The notes below the pieces were generated by a model, which was given only the letters and a program-made list of their open reading frames with translations, did not search any database and was not told the origin of the DNA. Below are positions 18,383-26,394 of a stretch of 64,000 nt of DNA, one piece after another. Position numbers and translations under genes: made by a program. The DNA is from Carboxydocella sporoproducens DSM 16521 (GTDB taxonomy: Bacteria; Bacillota; GCA-003054495; Carboxydocellales; Carboxydocellaceae), in NCBI RefSeq assembly GCF_900167165.1, contig NZ_FUXM01000002.1:1-64000 (forward strand), in the 5' to 3' direction. Each line of letters begins with the position of its first letter. Position 1 is the first letter of the stretch.

Positions 18383-19888
18383 ATGTTCGTTAAAGTTAAA
18401 AGTGTCGGTATATATGGTTTGGATATTTATCCGTTATTGGTGGAGGTGGATGTTCAACGGGGATTGCCAAGTTTTGAAATTGTAGGTCTGCCAGATAAAG
18501 CAGTAAAAGAAGCCAGGGAGAGAGTGCGAAGTGCCATTAAAAATTGTGGTTGGCAGTTCCCATTGGCAAGAATTACAGTTAACCTATCACCAGCCAGTAT
18601 AAAAAAAGCTGGGCCCTTTTATGATTTACCCATAGCAATAGGAATTTTACTGGCTTCACAACAGCTTTGCTTGCCAGAAAAAGTTCTAGAGCAGACCTAT
18701 TTTATGGGGGAATTGTCCCTGAATGGAGAAATAAGACAGGTGAAAGGAATTTATGCTGCCGCTCTCATGTTGTCTGAACTGGAAAATAATTGCTATTTAT
18801 GCTCAGCTGTGAAGAGTGCTGTTGAAGCCAGTGCTGCGGGAATTATTTTTTATGGTTTAACCACTCTAAAAGATCTAATAGACCTAAGCGAAAATAAATT
18901 GAGGCCAAAGAAAATTTTGCCGTCATTTTCAACATCTCTAAATAATCCGGACAACGGTTTATTTGAAGAGATCTATGGTCAGGAGCAGGCAAAATATGCT
19001 GTTCAAATTGCTGCTGCGGGAGGCCATCATTTACTTCTACAGGGACCACCAGGAGTTGGTAAAACTATGCTAGCCAGATTATTAGCGCAATTGTTACCAC
19101 CACTGACTACTCATGAACAAAAGGAAGTTAATCGTATTTATAGTCTTGCCGGTATTGAAAGAACTTTCTTAGATAATTGCCGTCCTTTTCGAGCTCCTCA
19201 TCATACCGCCAGTAAAGCAATAATTATTGGTAGTCCCAGAAGGCAGATGCCTGGAGAAATTACTTTAGCTCATCGAGGAGTATTATTTTTGGATGAAATT
19301 GCTGAATTCTCTAGAGATGTGCTGGAATCTTTACGGCAACCGCTAGAAGAAGGAAAAATTAGCCTTGGTCTGGTTCAGCAGAAACTGGAATTTCCGTCGG
19401 TTTTTCAGCTAGTAGCGGCAATGAACCAATGTCCATGTGGAAAAGATAGGACCGAGTGTAAGTGTTCGCCAGCTCAGGTCGAAAGATATCGATATAAATT
19501 ATCAGGTCCCATTCTAGATAGAATTGATCTAAAGGTTGAGCTTTTTCGTCCAACCTATAAAGAAATAAAATCAACATCAGTTTTTAATAAAGGTAAAGTA
19601 AAACAGCAAATTGTCCATGCGAAGGAAATACAAATGAAAAGATATGGTGTTAGACATCTTAATAATGCTAATGTTTCTCTAAGCATTTTTCGTGAAAAAG
19701 CGGAGATTTCTGAATCAGCTCTGGAGTTGCTGGATTACGCTTATGAAAAATTTAAGATGACAATGCGCAGTTATTGGCGTGTTTTTCGAGTAGCCCGGAC
19801 AATTGCAGATTTGGCAGATAGCTTACTAATCAAGGAAGAGCATATGGCAATAGCATTACAGTATAGAATTTTAAACGAAAATAACTGA
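18383..19888 (+). CDS. ComM/YifB family Mg-chelatase-like AAA ATPase
   Basis: A 501-residue protein of the ComM/YifB family. In naturally competent bacteria ComM is a branch-migration helicase for integrating transformed DNA. The N-terminal Lon-substrate-like fold (about 1-170) has FEIVGLPDKAVKEARERV; the AAA domain has Walker A GPPGVGKT (about 221-228), HHTAS and Walker B LFLDEIAEF. CPCGKDRTECKCS is the family's cysteine cluster. ATG 18383 follows GGGAGGGGAAG; a TTG at 18365 is less likely. Preceded by a terminator, so separately transcribed. Confidence 0.93.
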   Translation: MFVKVKSVGIYGLDIYPLLVEVDVQRGLPSFEIVGLPDKAVKEARERVRSAIKNCGWQFPLARITVNLSPASIKKAGPFYDLPIAIGILLASQQLCLPEKVLEQTYFMGELSLNGEIRQVKGIYAAALMLSELENNCYLCSAVKSAVEASAAGIIFYGLTTLKDLIDLSENKLRPKKILPSFSTSLNNPDNGLFEEIYGQEQAKYAVQIAAAGGHHLLLQGPPGVGKTMLARLLAQLLPPLTTHEQKEVNRIYSLAGIERTFLDNCRPFRAPHHTASKAIIIGSPRRQMPGEITLAHRGVLFLDEIAEFSRDVLESLRQPLEEGKISLGLVQQKLEFPSVFQLVAAMNQCPCGKDRTECKCSPAQVERYRYKLSGPILDRIDLKVELFRPTYKEIKSTSVFNKGKVKQQIVHAKEIQMKRYGVRHLNNANVSLSIFREKAEISESALELLDYAYEKFKMTMRSYWRVFRVARTIADLADSLLIKEEHMAIALQYRILNENN

Positions 19889-19942
19889 AGATTATGGCAT
19901 TTACCTTTATCACCTGCATATAATATCAGGGGGTGAAGGTAA

Positions 19943-20104
19943 ATGCGAACTGGTTTTAAAGTCAAGAGAAAATCCTATGGGATGGATGTGGTTTTTCGGG
20001 TTATTCATATTTGCCAATATGAGCGCATTGCTATTCTTGAGGCTGAAGATAGTGACAAAAAGTTTTTCGCTGATGCCCCGTTAGAAGATTTAGTAATCAT
20101 ATAG
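19943..20104 (+). CDS. 53-residue YabG N-terminal-like protein
   Basis: A short frame with ATG at 19943, GGGGGTGAAGG directly upstream and its own terminator. The sequence contains KRKSYGMDVVFRV and, at the end, FFADAPLEDLVII, which matches my recollection of the first ~50 residues of the sporulation peptidase YabG (RKSYG...ADSPLEDL). The catalytic part of YabG is absent: the next 8 bases lead to a terminator. It could be a truncated yabG remnant or a maintained stand-alone domain; the intact ribosome-binding site, stop and terminator favour a working small gene. Confidence 0.6.
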   Translation: MRTGFKVKRKSYGMDVVFRVIHICQYERIAILEAEDSDKKFFADAPLEDLVII

Positions 20105-20111
20105 CTAACTG

Positions 20112-20140
20112 AACCTGTCGTTGACAGGTTTTAATTTTTT
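20112..20140 (+). terminator. Rho-independent terminator after YabG-like gene
   Basis: AACCTGTC / GACAGGTT stem with a 3-nt loop and TTAATTTTTT tail. Confidence 0.85.
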
Positions 20141-20158
20141 TAAAGGAATTGTAAATCA

Positions 20159-20173
20159 TATGTCGAATAAAAA
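20159..20173 (+). repeat. TATGTCGAATAAAAA, copy 2
   Basis: Exact match to 17398-17412. This copy is 28 bases upstream of the preferred start of the NarL-type kinase, overlapping the alternative ATG at 20160. Confidence 0.5.
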
Positions 20174-20201
20174 TTTGTATAAAGCTGAGAGGAGGGAAAG
20201 G

Positions 20202-21482
20202 ATGCAGGAGTTACGTAAAATGCGGATCTGGTTTGTGTCAGTAACAGCTATATTTGTCGGAGCTTTTGAATATATCCGTCATTACCCTTTACATGAAACA
20301 TTGGAAGAAATATTTCCCGGGTGGCAGGAAAACTTTTTTTCTGTACTATTCTTAATGATTGGAGTAATGTTATTATCCAACCATATTTTCGTAAAATTAA
20401 AAAAGGTAAGTGAAAGTTTGAGCAAAATCGTTCAGACTTCACCTGATGCCATTATTTTTATTGACGGTAACCAGAAAATAGATATGTTAAATCCAGCTGC
20501 GTTAAAAATGCTTGGGATTGATGATAATAAGCAGGTGCAGCTAAAAATTCATTGTTCGAATATTTTAAACTGTCAAAATGAGAAAAAAGAGAAGTTGTGT
20601 AACTCAGAGGAATGTCCTTTTAACTGTACGAAGAACAGTGAAAATCGCATATGTAGAAAAGAGATATATATTAGCGACTCAAATGGAATAAATATTCCAG
20701 TGGAAGTAAGCTGTGCTAAACTGAAAGAAGATAAAGTATTTAATGGTTGTGTTTTTATTATTAGAGACATGAGAGATCGAAAACGCAAAGAGGCCTTAGA
20801 AAAACAGCGAATTAGTGAAAAAGCCATTGCTGAAGAGCGCTATCGTCTTGCCCGAGAAATTCATGATGGTTTGGCGCAAGGATTAGGATATTTGAATTTG
20901 AAAATGAGAACGTTAATTGAGACTTGTAGAAAACAAGGATATAATTCTATACTGAGTGAGATGGAAGAATTGATTGCTATAATCAGTGATCTATATCAGG
21001 AAACCAGGCTCGCAATCAGAAATTTAAATAGCACAAAACTAATAACTAACGGACTTAATTCATATATTGAAAGTTATCTTTCTAATTTTGCCAGACAGCA
21101 AAATATTATGGTAGACTATAAGTGGGTTTCCTCAGGAATAATTAATAATGCTGAAACGGAAATGCATATATTAAGAATTGTTCAAGAAGCATTAAACAAT
21201 ATCCGTAAGCATTCCGGTGCAACGGAAGTAAAGGTACTATTAGAAGAATATAATGGCCACTGGCTCTTAGAAATATATGATAATGGTTGTGGTTTTGAGA
21301 TAGAAAAAGTGGATCGAGATAAGCATTTTGGACTAAATAATATGATAGACAGAGCTAAGATCATTAAGGCTGATTTTCAAATTTATTCAGGAGAGCAGGG
21401 AACCACTATAAAGTTGATCATACCTAAACTAAGCCAGGAGGGCGACTTTGATGGAAAAAATTTTGAAAATACTGCTGGTTGA
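20202..21482 (+). CDS. NarL-type sensor histidine kinase with PAS domain
   Basis: Membrane sensor kinase of the HisKA_3 class, about 426 residues. Two hydrophobic helices (about 8-27 and 48-68) flank a short extracytoplasmic loop of about 20 residues. A PAS domain follows (IVQTSPDAIIFID onward), containing seven cysteines in about 60 residues (HCSNILNC, LCNSEECPFNC), which may ligate a metal or Fe-S centre. The phosphoacceptor is in REIHDGLAQ and the HATPase has ALNNIRKHS and DNGCGF. ATG 20202 has AGAGGAGGGA upstream; ATG 20160 has a weak distant site. The regulator gene overlaps its 3' end. Confidence 0.9.
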   Translation: MQELRKMRIWFVSVTAIFVGAFEYIRHYPLHETLEEIFPGWQENFFSVLFLMIGVMLLSNHIFVKLKKVSESLSKIVQTSPDAIIFIDGNQKIDMLNPAALKMLGIDDNKQVQLKIHCSNILNCQNEKKEKLCNSEECPFNCTKNSENRICRKEIYISDSNGINIPVEVSCAKLKEDKVFNGCVFIIRDMRDRKRKEALEKQRISEKAIAEERYRLAREIHDGLAQGLGYLNLKMRTLIETCRKQGYNSILSEMEELIAIISDLYQETRLAIRNLNSTKLITNGLNSYIESYLSNFARQQNIMVDYKWVSSGIINNAETEMHILRIVQEALNNIRKHSGATEVKVLLEEYNGHWLLEIYDNGCGFEIEKVDRDKHFGLNNMIDRAKIIKADFQIYSGEQGTTIKLIIPKLSQEGDFDGKNFENTAG

Positions 21483-22122
21483 TGATCACAACCTTTTCCG
21501 CAGAGGAATCAAAAGTATTATTGAATCCCATCCCGCTTTAAAGGTAATTGGAGAGGCAAGTAATGGTAAGGATGCAATTAAAAAAGCCCATGAACTAAAA
21601 CCGGATCTGATATTGATGGATATTAATATGCCAGAAATGAATGGTCTTGAAGCCACAAAAGTTCTTATTGCTCAAAATGTTGCTGCAAAAATAATAATCC
21701 TTACTGTCGAGGAAGAAGATGAAATTCTCTTTGATGCGATAAAACATGGTGCTAGTGGATATTTGCTAAAAAATCTTGAACCTGAACAGTTAATAAATTA
21801 TTTATTAGAGACAAGCAACGGAATTGTGCCTATATCTCCACACCTGGCAACCAAGATTATACATGAATTTGCGCGCTTATCCCAGTACAGACAGGAGCAT
21901 AAAGGGGATAATGAATCTACCGAGCCCAAGAAAGAGTTATCTTTAAGGGAAAAAGAGGTTTTAAGAATGGTGGCACAAGGTTATACAAATAAAGAAATAG
22001 GTGCTGCTCTATGTATCTCAGAGAATACAGTCCGCAATCATTTGAGAAATATCCTGGAAAAGTTACACCTGGAAAATAGAGTACAAGCTGCAGCCTTTGC
22101 TACCAGGGAAGGGTTAATTTAA
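21451..22122 (+). CDS. NarL/FixJ-family response regulator
   Basis: A 223-residue regulator. The receiver has VDDHNLFRRG, the phosphoacceptor Asp in LILMDINMPEMNG (about D57) and the conserved Lys in YLLKN. The C-terminal LuxR-type helix-turn-helix reads LSLREKEVLRMVAQGYTNKE then NTVRNHLRNIL. CCAGGAGGG precedes the ATG; 32 nt overlap the kinase gene. The next transcription unit downstream is the cytochrome locus, so that is its most likely target; this is inferred from position. Confidence 0.93.
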   Translation: MEKILKILLVDDHNLFRRGIKSIIESHPALKVIGEASNGKDAIKKAHELKPDLILMDINMPEMNGLEATKVLIAQNVAAKIIILTVEEEDEILFDAIKHGASGYLLKNLEPEQLINYLLETSNGIVPISPHLATKIIHEFARLSQYRQEHKGDNESTEPKKELSLREKEVLRMVAQGYTNKEIGAALCISENTVRNHLRNILEKLHLENRVQAAAFATREGLI

Positions 22123-22129
22123 TTTAGTC

Positions 22130-22167
22130 CAACCAGACCAGCGAGAAGCTGGTCTTTTGGTTTTTTT
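22130..22167 (+). terminator. Rho-independent terminator after two-component system
   Basis: AGACCAGC / GCTGGTCT stem with GAGAA loop, then TTTGGTTTTTTT. Confidence 0.88.
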
Positions 22168-22200
22168 GGACGAATGTCAATTTTCTGAATAGTATTATTT

Positions 22201-22275
22201 TGGTCGTAAATTAGTCTATTTCGGCCATGTAGTTTTTCGACCACTATTGTTAAAATTTTTTTAGAGACATAAAAA
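22201..22275 (+). promoter_or_regulatory. Candidate promoter and operator of the cytochrome locus
   Basis: TTGTTA at 22247-22252 and TAAAAA at 22270-22275 are 17 bases apart, 40 bases before the first gene. Upstream lies an inverted pair TGGTCG (22201-22206) / CGACCA (22238-22243). Both elements are weak, but this 148-base gap between a terminator and the cytochrome genes must hold their promoter if the locus is separately transcribed. Confidence 0.35.
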
Positions 22276-22315
22276 TTCAGAATATTACGTACCATCAAAG
22301 GGAAGGAGTGGGTGA

Positions 22316-22513
22316 ATGGAGACATTATTGTTGATATTAATGTTAGCCATATCTATCCTGATTAGCTGGATTTTAGTTGGACGTAAGGAACCTGAAGCCG
22401 GATCAATGAAGAAATATTTATTTCTGGCTATTGGCTATGGTGTTGCTAATGGTGCTATCTTTGCTGGAGCAATAGCTCTTATTAATTTATTGCAATACCA
22501 TACACTGAAATGA
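22316..22513 (+). CDS. Small two-helix membrane protein of the bc-complex operon
   Basis: A 65-residue protein with two hydrophobic helices (about 2-20 and 32-58) joined by a charged GRKEPEAGSMKK loop. GGAAGGAG precedes the ATG. It overlaps the frame preceding the Rieske gene by 4 nt and starts the operon. No family is recognised; in size and place it could be a small accessory subunit of the cytochrome bc complex, comparable to the small Pet subunits of b6f complexes, but this is inference. Confidence 0.75.
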   Translation: METLLLILMLAISILISWILVGRKEPEAGSMKKYLFLAIGYGVANGAIFAGAIALINLLQYHTLK

Positions 22514-22524
22514 GGAGGATTGTA

Positions 22525-23055
22525 ATGGAAGAACAAAAGGAAATTTTTCATGCTGAAGCAAGTGACGAAATGGACGAAATCAGTCGCCGTAAGTTTTTAA
22601 CAACCATGCTCGGTTTAACAGGGTCAGCAATTGCTTTGAGTCTGGCCACCCCATTAGCTGGATATGCATTAGCTCCGGCGATGAAGAAAGAGAAAGTGGA
22701 ATTTATCGAGATAGGGAGTATCGCAAATTTCAAGACAGGGGAACCAATTAAAGTGGATTTCGAATTCACAAAGAAGGATGGCTGGGTAGAAACCAAACAA
22801 AAACGCTCGGTGTGGGTAGTAAAAAAAGATGAAAATAATATAACTGTATTTTCGCCTAACTGTACCCACCTGGGATGCGGATACAACTGGGACGCAGCCA
22901 GCAAACAATTCAAGTGTCCTTGCCATGGGGCAGTATTCAGTATGGATGGTGAAATAGTTGCGGGACCTCCCCCACGCCCATTAGATCGCTATGAAACTAA
23001 AATTGCTGATGGTAAATTGCTAATTGGGAAGCTAATCCAGGCTGAGGAGGCTTAA
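22525..23055 (+). CDS. Rieske [2Fe-2S] subunit of a cytochrome bc/b6f-type complex
   Basis: A 176-residue Rieske iron-sulphur protein. A twin-arginine segment SRRKFLTTMLGL and a hydrophobic stretch (about 24-50) provide Tat export and an anchor. The cluster motifs are CTHLGC (C113, H115, C118) and CPCHG (C131, C133, H134): two Cys plus two His ligands and two disulphide Cys. GPPPRPLDRY is the proline loop. It oxidises quinol on the outer face and passes an electron to the c-type haems. ATG 22525 has GAGGAGG upstream; a frame start at 22510 does not. Confidence 0.95.
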   Translation: MEEQKEIFHAEASDEMDEISRRKFLTTMLGLTGSAIALSLATPLAGYALAPAMKKEKVEFIEIGSIANFKTGEPIKVDFEFTKKDGWVETKQKRSVWVVKKDENNITVFSPNCTHLGCGYNWDAASKQFKCPCHGAVFSMDGEIVAGPPPRPLDRYETKIADGKLLIGKLIQAEEA

Positions 23056-23063
23056 AACAGGTG

Positions 23064-23714
23064 ATGACAGAAAGAATATATAACTGGATAGACGAAAGGC
23101 TACAAATCAAAGATCAAATCAAGGAAATACTGGACCATCCTGTTCCTCCACACGTGAACTTTTTATACTGTTTTGGAGGAATAACCTTTGTTTTAATTAT
23201 GTTGCAGGTGATCACCGGTATTTTCCTGACTATGTATTATGTACCATCTCCTGACCACGCCTATGCTAGTGTTGAGTATATAAGTAAGGAAGTGGCTTTC
23301 GGCCGGCTAATTCGAGGAATGCATCGTATTGGTAGTTCTGGAGTTGTCATAATGGTAGTTGTACATCTCTTGCGAGTTTATTTCCACGGGGCTTACAAAA
23401 AGCCGCGGGAACTGAACTGGATGGTGGGTGTTGGGTTACTGCTCATCGTCCTAACTTTTGGGTTTACAGGTTACCTGTTGCCCTGGGACCAGAAAGCTTA
23501 CTGGGCTACTGTGGTTGGAACTAAAATGGCTGGTTCAGTTCCAGTTATTGGCGAATTTGTTCTGAAGGCGCTGAGAGGCGGCAATGACCTGGGAGCGGTA
23601 ACTCTGACACGCTTTTATTCACTGCATATCTGGTTCTTGCCCGGGGTTCTCTTTGCATTACTGGGGGCTCATTTCTTTATGATTAGAAAACAAGGGATTT
23701 CCGGTCCCCTATAA
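23064..23714 (+). CDS. Cytochrome b6-type subunit
   Basis: A 216-residue, four-helix cytochrome b of the b6 (split) type. The bis-His pairs for the two b haems are in GMHRIGSS/VVHLLRVY and SLHIWFLP/GAHFFMI. C36 in NFLYCFGG aligns with the cysteine that binds the extra c-type haem (c-n/c-i) of b6f complexes, so a covalent third haem is expected. The ending RKQGISGPL is characteristic of b6. The rest of cytochrome b (subunit IV) is encoded by the next gene. Confidence 0.95.
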   Translation: MTERIYNWIDERLQIKDQIKEILDHPVPPHVNFLYCFGGITFVLIMLQVITGIFLTMYYVPSPDHAYASVEYISKEVAFGRLIRGMHRIGSSGVVIMVVVHLLRVYFHGAYKKPRELNWMVGVGLLLIVLTFGFTGYLLPWDQKAYWATVVGTKMAGSVPVIGEFVLKALRGGNDLGAVTLTRFYSLHIWFLPGVLFALLGAHFFMIRKQGISGPL

Positions 23715-23739
23715 GATTCCAGTTTAAGGAGGCAGAAGA

Positions 23740-25245
23740 ATGGCTGATCTAAAACAACACGGGAAAGGGGAGCCCTTTTTTCCTGGCCATATCCTCAAAG
23801 AAGCCGTGGTTATGTTATTAACGATAATTATTGTAATGTTTCTGGCTGTAACCATTGATTTGCCCAATGAATCTGTAGCTGACCCCACAGATACGTCTTA
23901 CATCCCTCGTCCAGAGTGGTATTTCCTTTTTCTCTTTCAATTTTTGAAGTATTTCCCGGGTAGTATGGAAGTTGTTGCTGCCGTTCTTTTCCCGGCTGCT
24001 TTCATTGGTTTGTTATTATTCCTGCCTTTCCTGGACAAGAATCCGGCCCGTCATCCTAAAAAACGGCCACTGGCTACTTCATCGGCAATAGTAACAATGG
24101 TAGGAATTATAGTTCTGACTATACTGGGGATGGATGATGGAAGTAAAAATACCCAGCATACCATAACCTTCTTTGAAAAATGGAAATATGGTGTTATTAT
24201 CGCCATTATCTTTATTAACTACATTGTTACCTGGATGCTGGTAAGCAAAAATTCACCAGTCAAAGATTCGGCAGCTAAAGCTATTACCGCTTCTGTACTG
24301 GCAGTATTAAGTATTATAGCAATCTCAACCGTAGTAGTTTTTTCGGCCTTGGAGCCGAACCAGGTTAAGGCTGCTGCCGGAGAAGGCAACCCCGGTAAAG
24401 ATGTGTTGCTGGCAAAGTGTACATCCTGTCATAAATTTGAGGGACAGGGTGCTGATTTTGCCCCTGATTTAAGTAAAGGTCCCAAGAAATATAAAGGCAG
24501 TGAAGAAATAGCTAAGTTCCTTAAAGATCCTGCTTCGGTAGGCTCGGGTATGCCTAAACAACAATTGACTGACGATGAAATTAAGCAATTAGCTGATTTT
24601 CTGGCCAGTTTACAGGGAGCTGATGCAGGTAGCAGTTCTGGAGCGGCAGTTGAAACGTCCGGCTCCACTAATAATGGTGGTGGAGGCAATGCTGACAAAG
24701 GTAAATCAGCTGTTGAAACCAACTGTATTGGTTGTCATGCTGTCAATGGCAAAGGTGGCACAGCAGGTCCGGATTTGGCCAAGGTAGTAGCTAATTATGA
24801 CGAAAACAAGCTCAAGGAATTCCTGAATAATCCATCAGCTGTTAAACCTGGTACGCCAATGCCCAAGTTGCCGCTTGCTGAAGAAGATCTCAACAATATC
24901 GTTACCTATTTAATGAGTCTGAAAGGAACAAATAAAACTGATACTGCGCAGCCATCAAACAATATCCCAAGTGGCAATGCGCAACCATTGAGTCAGGAAA
25001 AAACTTTTGAGTTTGCCATAAAGACCATCGAAGCTAATAGCTGTAAGTCTTGCCACAAAATCAAAGGGGATGGAGGAACTTTTGCACCCGATTTATCCAA
25101 AGTCGGCAGCTATCGTGACAAGGATTATATTGTTAAATTCCTCACAAATCCCAAGGCTGTTAATCCCAATACACAGATGCCCACAGTACCCCTCTCTAAA
25201 GAAGAGATCAATGCAGTGGCTTCTTATCTTGCCAGTTTGAAGTAG
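23740..25245 (+). CDS. Subunit IV-like protein fused to three monohaem cytochrome c domains
   Basis: A 501-residue fusion. The N-terminal half has the three helices of subunit IV with the quinol-oxidation motif RPEWYFLFLFQ, plus two further helices (about 148-168 and 182-204). Three cytochrome c domains follow on the outside, with haem motifs CTSCH (C227), CIGCH (C329) and CKSCH (C435). Each has a downstream Met in a (P/G)MP motif likely to be the sixth ligand, and low-complexity Gly/Ser or Asn/Thr linkers lie between them. Bacillus QcrC carries one such domain, so three is unusual. AAGGAGG precedes the ATG. Confidence 0.95.
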   Translation: MADLKQHGKGEPFFPGHILKEAVVMLLTIIIVMFLAVTIDLPNESVADPTDTSYIPRPEWYFLFLFQFLKYFPGSMEVVAAVLFPAAFIGLLLFLPFLDKNPARHPKKRPLATSSAIVTMVGIIVLTILGMDDGSKNTQHTITFFEKWKYGVIIAIIFINYIVTWMLVSKNSPVKDSAAKAITASVLAVLSIIAISTVVVFSALEPNQVKAAAGEGNPGKDVLLAKCTSCHKFEGQGADFAPDLSKGPKKYKGSEEIAKFLKDPASVGSGMPKQQLTDDEIKQLADFLASLQGADAGSSSGAAVETSGSTNNGGGGNADKGKSAVETNCIGCHAVNGKGGTAGPDLAKVVANYDENKLKEFLNNPSAVKPGTPMPKLPLAEEDLNNIVTYLMSLKGTNKTDTAQPSNNIPSGNAQPLSQEKTFEFAIKTIEANSCKSCHKIKGDGGTFAPDLSKVGSYRDKDYIVKFLTNPKAVNPNTQMPTVPLSKEEINAVASYLASLK

Positions 25246-25254
25246 GTGGAGCAG

Positions 25255-26319
25255 ATGCTGTGGAAGGAAATAAAAGCCTGGAGCCATGAGCATTGGAAAC
25301 ATTTTATTCTGATTCTGGTGATTACGCTGGTATTATCCTTCGCTACCACCTATGAATTGCAAAAATTGGTAGCGCCAAAACTCTGCAGCAGCTGCCACGA
25401 GGGGTTATCAGTGGCTCAAGCAATGCAGAAGGGTAATCATGCCCGCTTCAAGTGTGAACAGTGCCACCGCGAGACAGGCATTGGTATCAGTTTGATTCCC
25501 AAAACAAACATCATACCGGATAGTGTGCAGGGTAAAATTCCAGTTGATAAAGAAATTTGCCTTGAGTGTCACGCAATTGAAAACCGTCAGGTTACACCAC
25601 GAATACCTATTAAGGTGCCACATAAGGAGCACCTGGCTAAAGGTATTCAGTGTGTGCAATGTCATATTGGAGTTGTTCATGGACAAAGACCATCTCGCGG
25701 TGCAGGAGTTGTCACTTTTAAAGGCCCTGCAATGCCAACTTGTATCAAGTGTCACCTCGAAAGAGGAGTACCTACTAACTGCTCATGGTGTCATCTACAG
25801 GATTTAAAACCCCAGTCCCATCAAGATAGAAATAAATGGGTCTGGAAAGGGGAGCATGGCTTGATGGCTCAGAAAGACGTGGGGGTCTGCGAGATGTGCC
25901 ATGCTTATACCAAAGACAGAGCTGTAAATATGGGCAATAATAACAAACCTGCTGAGTTCGCTCGTAGCAATGCTTTCTGTTCAGGATGTCACATAAATAA
26001 ACCACCCAGCCATACCGAAATTTGGCCAATTGTGCATAAGCAACAGGCAATACCTAACCGGGCAGCCTGTCTGGTTTGTCATAATGAAAATAAACCTGAT
26101 CCGTCGGAACGAATTACCCAGAGAATTTATTGTTTCAAGTGCCACAAACCAAGGGATGGGATACAGGGGAATATTACCAATCACCCAACCAACTGGCGAA
26201 AACTTCATCCAAATGTAGTTAAGTCAATTGGGATCGTGGAAGGTAAATGTTTTAATTGTCATGCAAGTAACCATTGTGCTAAATGTCATAGGGCCTATAA
26301 CATTCATCAAATTAACTGA
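25255..26319 (+). CDS. Membrane-anchored dodecahaem cytochrome c
   Basis: A 354-residue protein with one N-terminal transmembrane helix (about 13-33) and twelve CXXCH motifs: CSSCH, CEQCH, CLECH, CVQCH, CIKCH, CSWCH, CEMCH, CSGCH, CLVCH, CFKCH, CFNCH and CAKCH. The first part resembles NapC/NirT quinol-side cytochromes (helix, CSSCHEG, then NHARFKCEQCH), extended by further haem modules. ATG 25255 has AGGTGGA four bases upstream; GTG 25246 abuts the previous stop. Placed after the bc complex, it probably takes electrons from the three-haem fusion or directly from menaquinol; which one cannot be told. Confidence 0.93.
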   Translation: MLWKEIKAWSHEHWKHFILILVITLVLSFATTYELQKLVAPKLCSSCHEGLSVAQAMQKGNHARFKCEQCHRETGIGISLIPKTNIIPDSVQGKIPVDKEICLECHAIENRQVTPRIPIKVPHKEHLAKGIQCVQCHIGVVHGQRPSRGAGVVTFKGPAMPTCIKCHLERGVPTNCSWCHLQDLKPQSHQDRNKWVWKGEHGLMAQKDVGVCEMCHAYTKDRAVNMGNNNKPAEFARSNAFCSGCHINKPPSHTEIWPIVHKQQAIPNRAACLVCHNENKPDPSERITQRIYCFKCHKPRDGIQGNITNHPTNWRKLHPNVVKSIGIVEGKCFNCHASNHCAKCHRAYNIHQIN

Positions 26320-26336
26320 AAGATCGGCAGGTAGAC

Positions 26337-26368
26337 GGGAGGGGAATAAATCCCTTCCCCCTCCTCCC
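26337..26368 (+). other. GC-rich intra-operon hairpin
   Basis: GGGAGGGGAA (26337-26346) pairs with TTCCCCCTCCTCCC (26355-26368) with one or two bulges. There is no T tract, so it looks like an mRNA processing or stability element between two cytochrome genes rather than a terminator. Confidence 0.4.
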
Positions 26369-26394
26369 TTCCGAAAGGAAAGGACTAGAGGTTA

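Noticed and set aside
25408-26218. Several frames inside the 12-haem gene
   Set aside because: No ribosome-binding sites; the haem frame is unbroken with twelve CXXCH motifs.
26337-26368. G-rich tract as terminator between the two large cytochromes
   Set aside because: A hairpin is possible but there is no T tract, and the downstream genes need co-expression; recorded as a structural element only.
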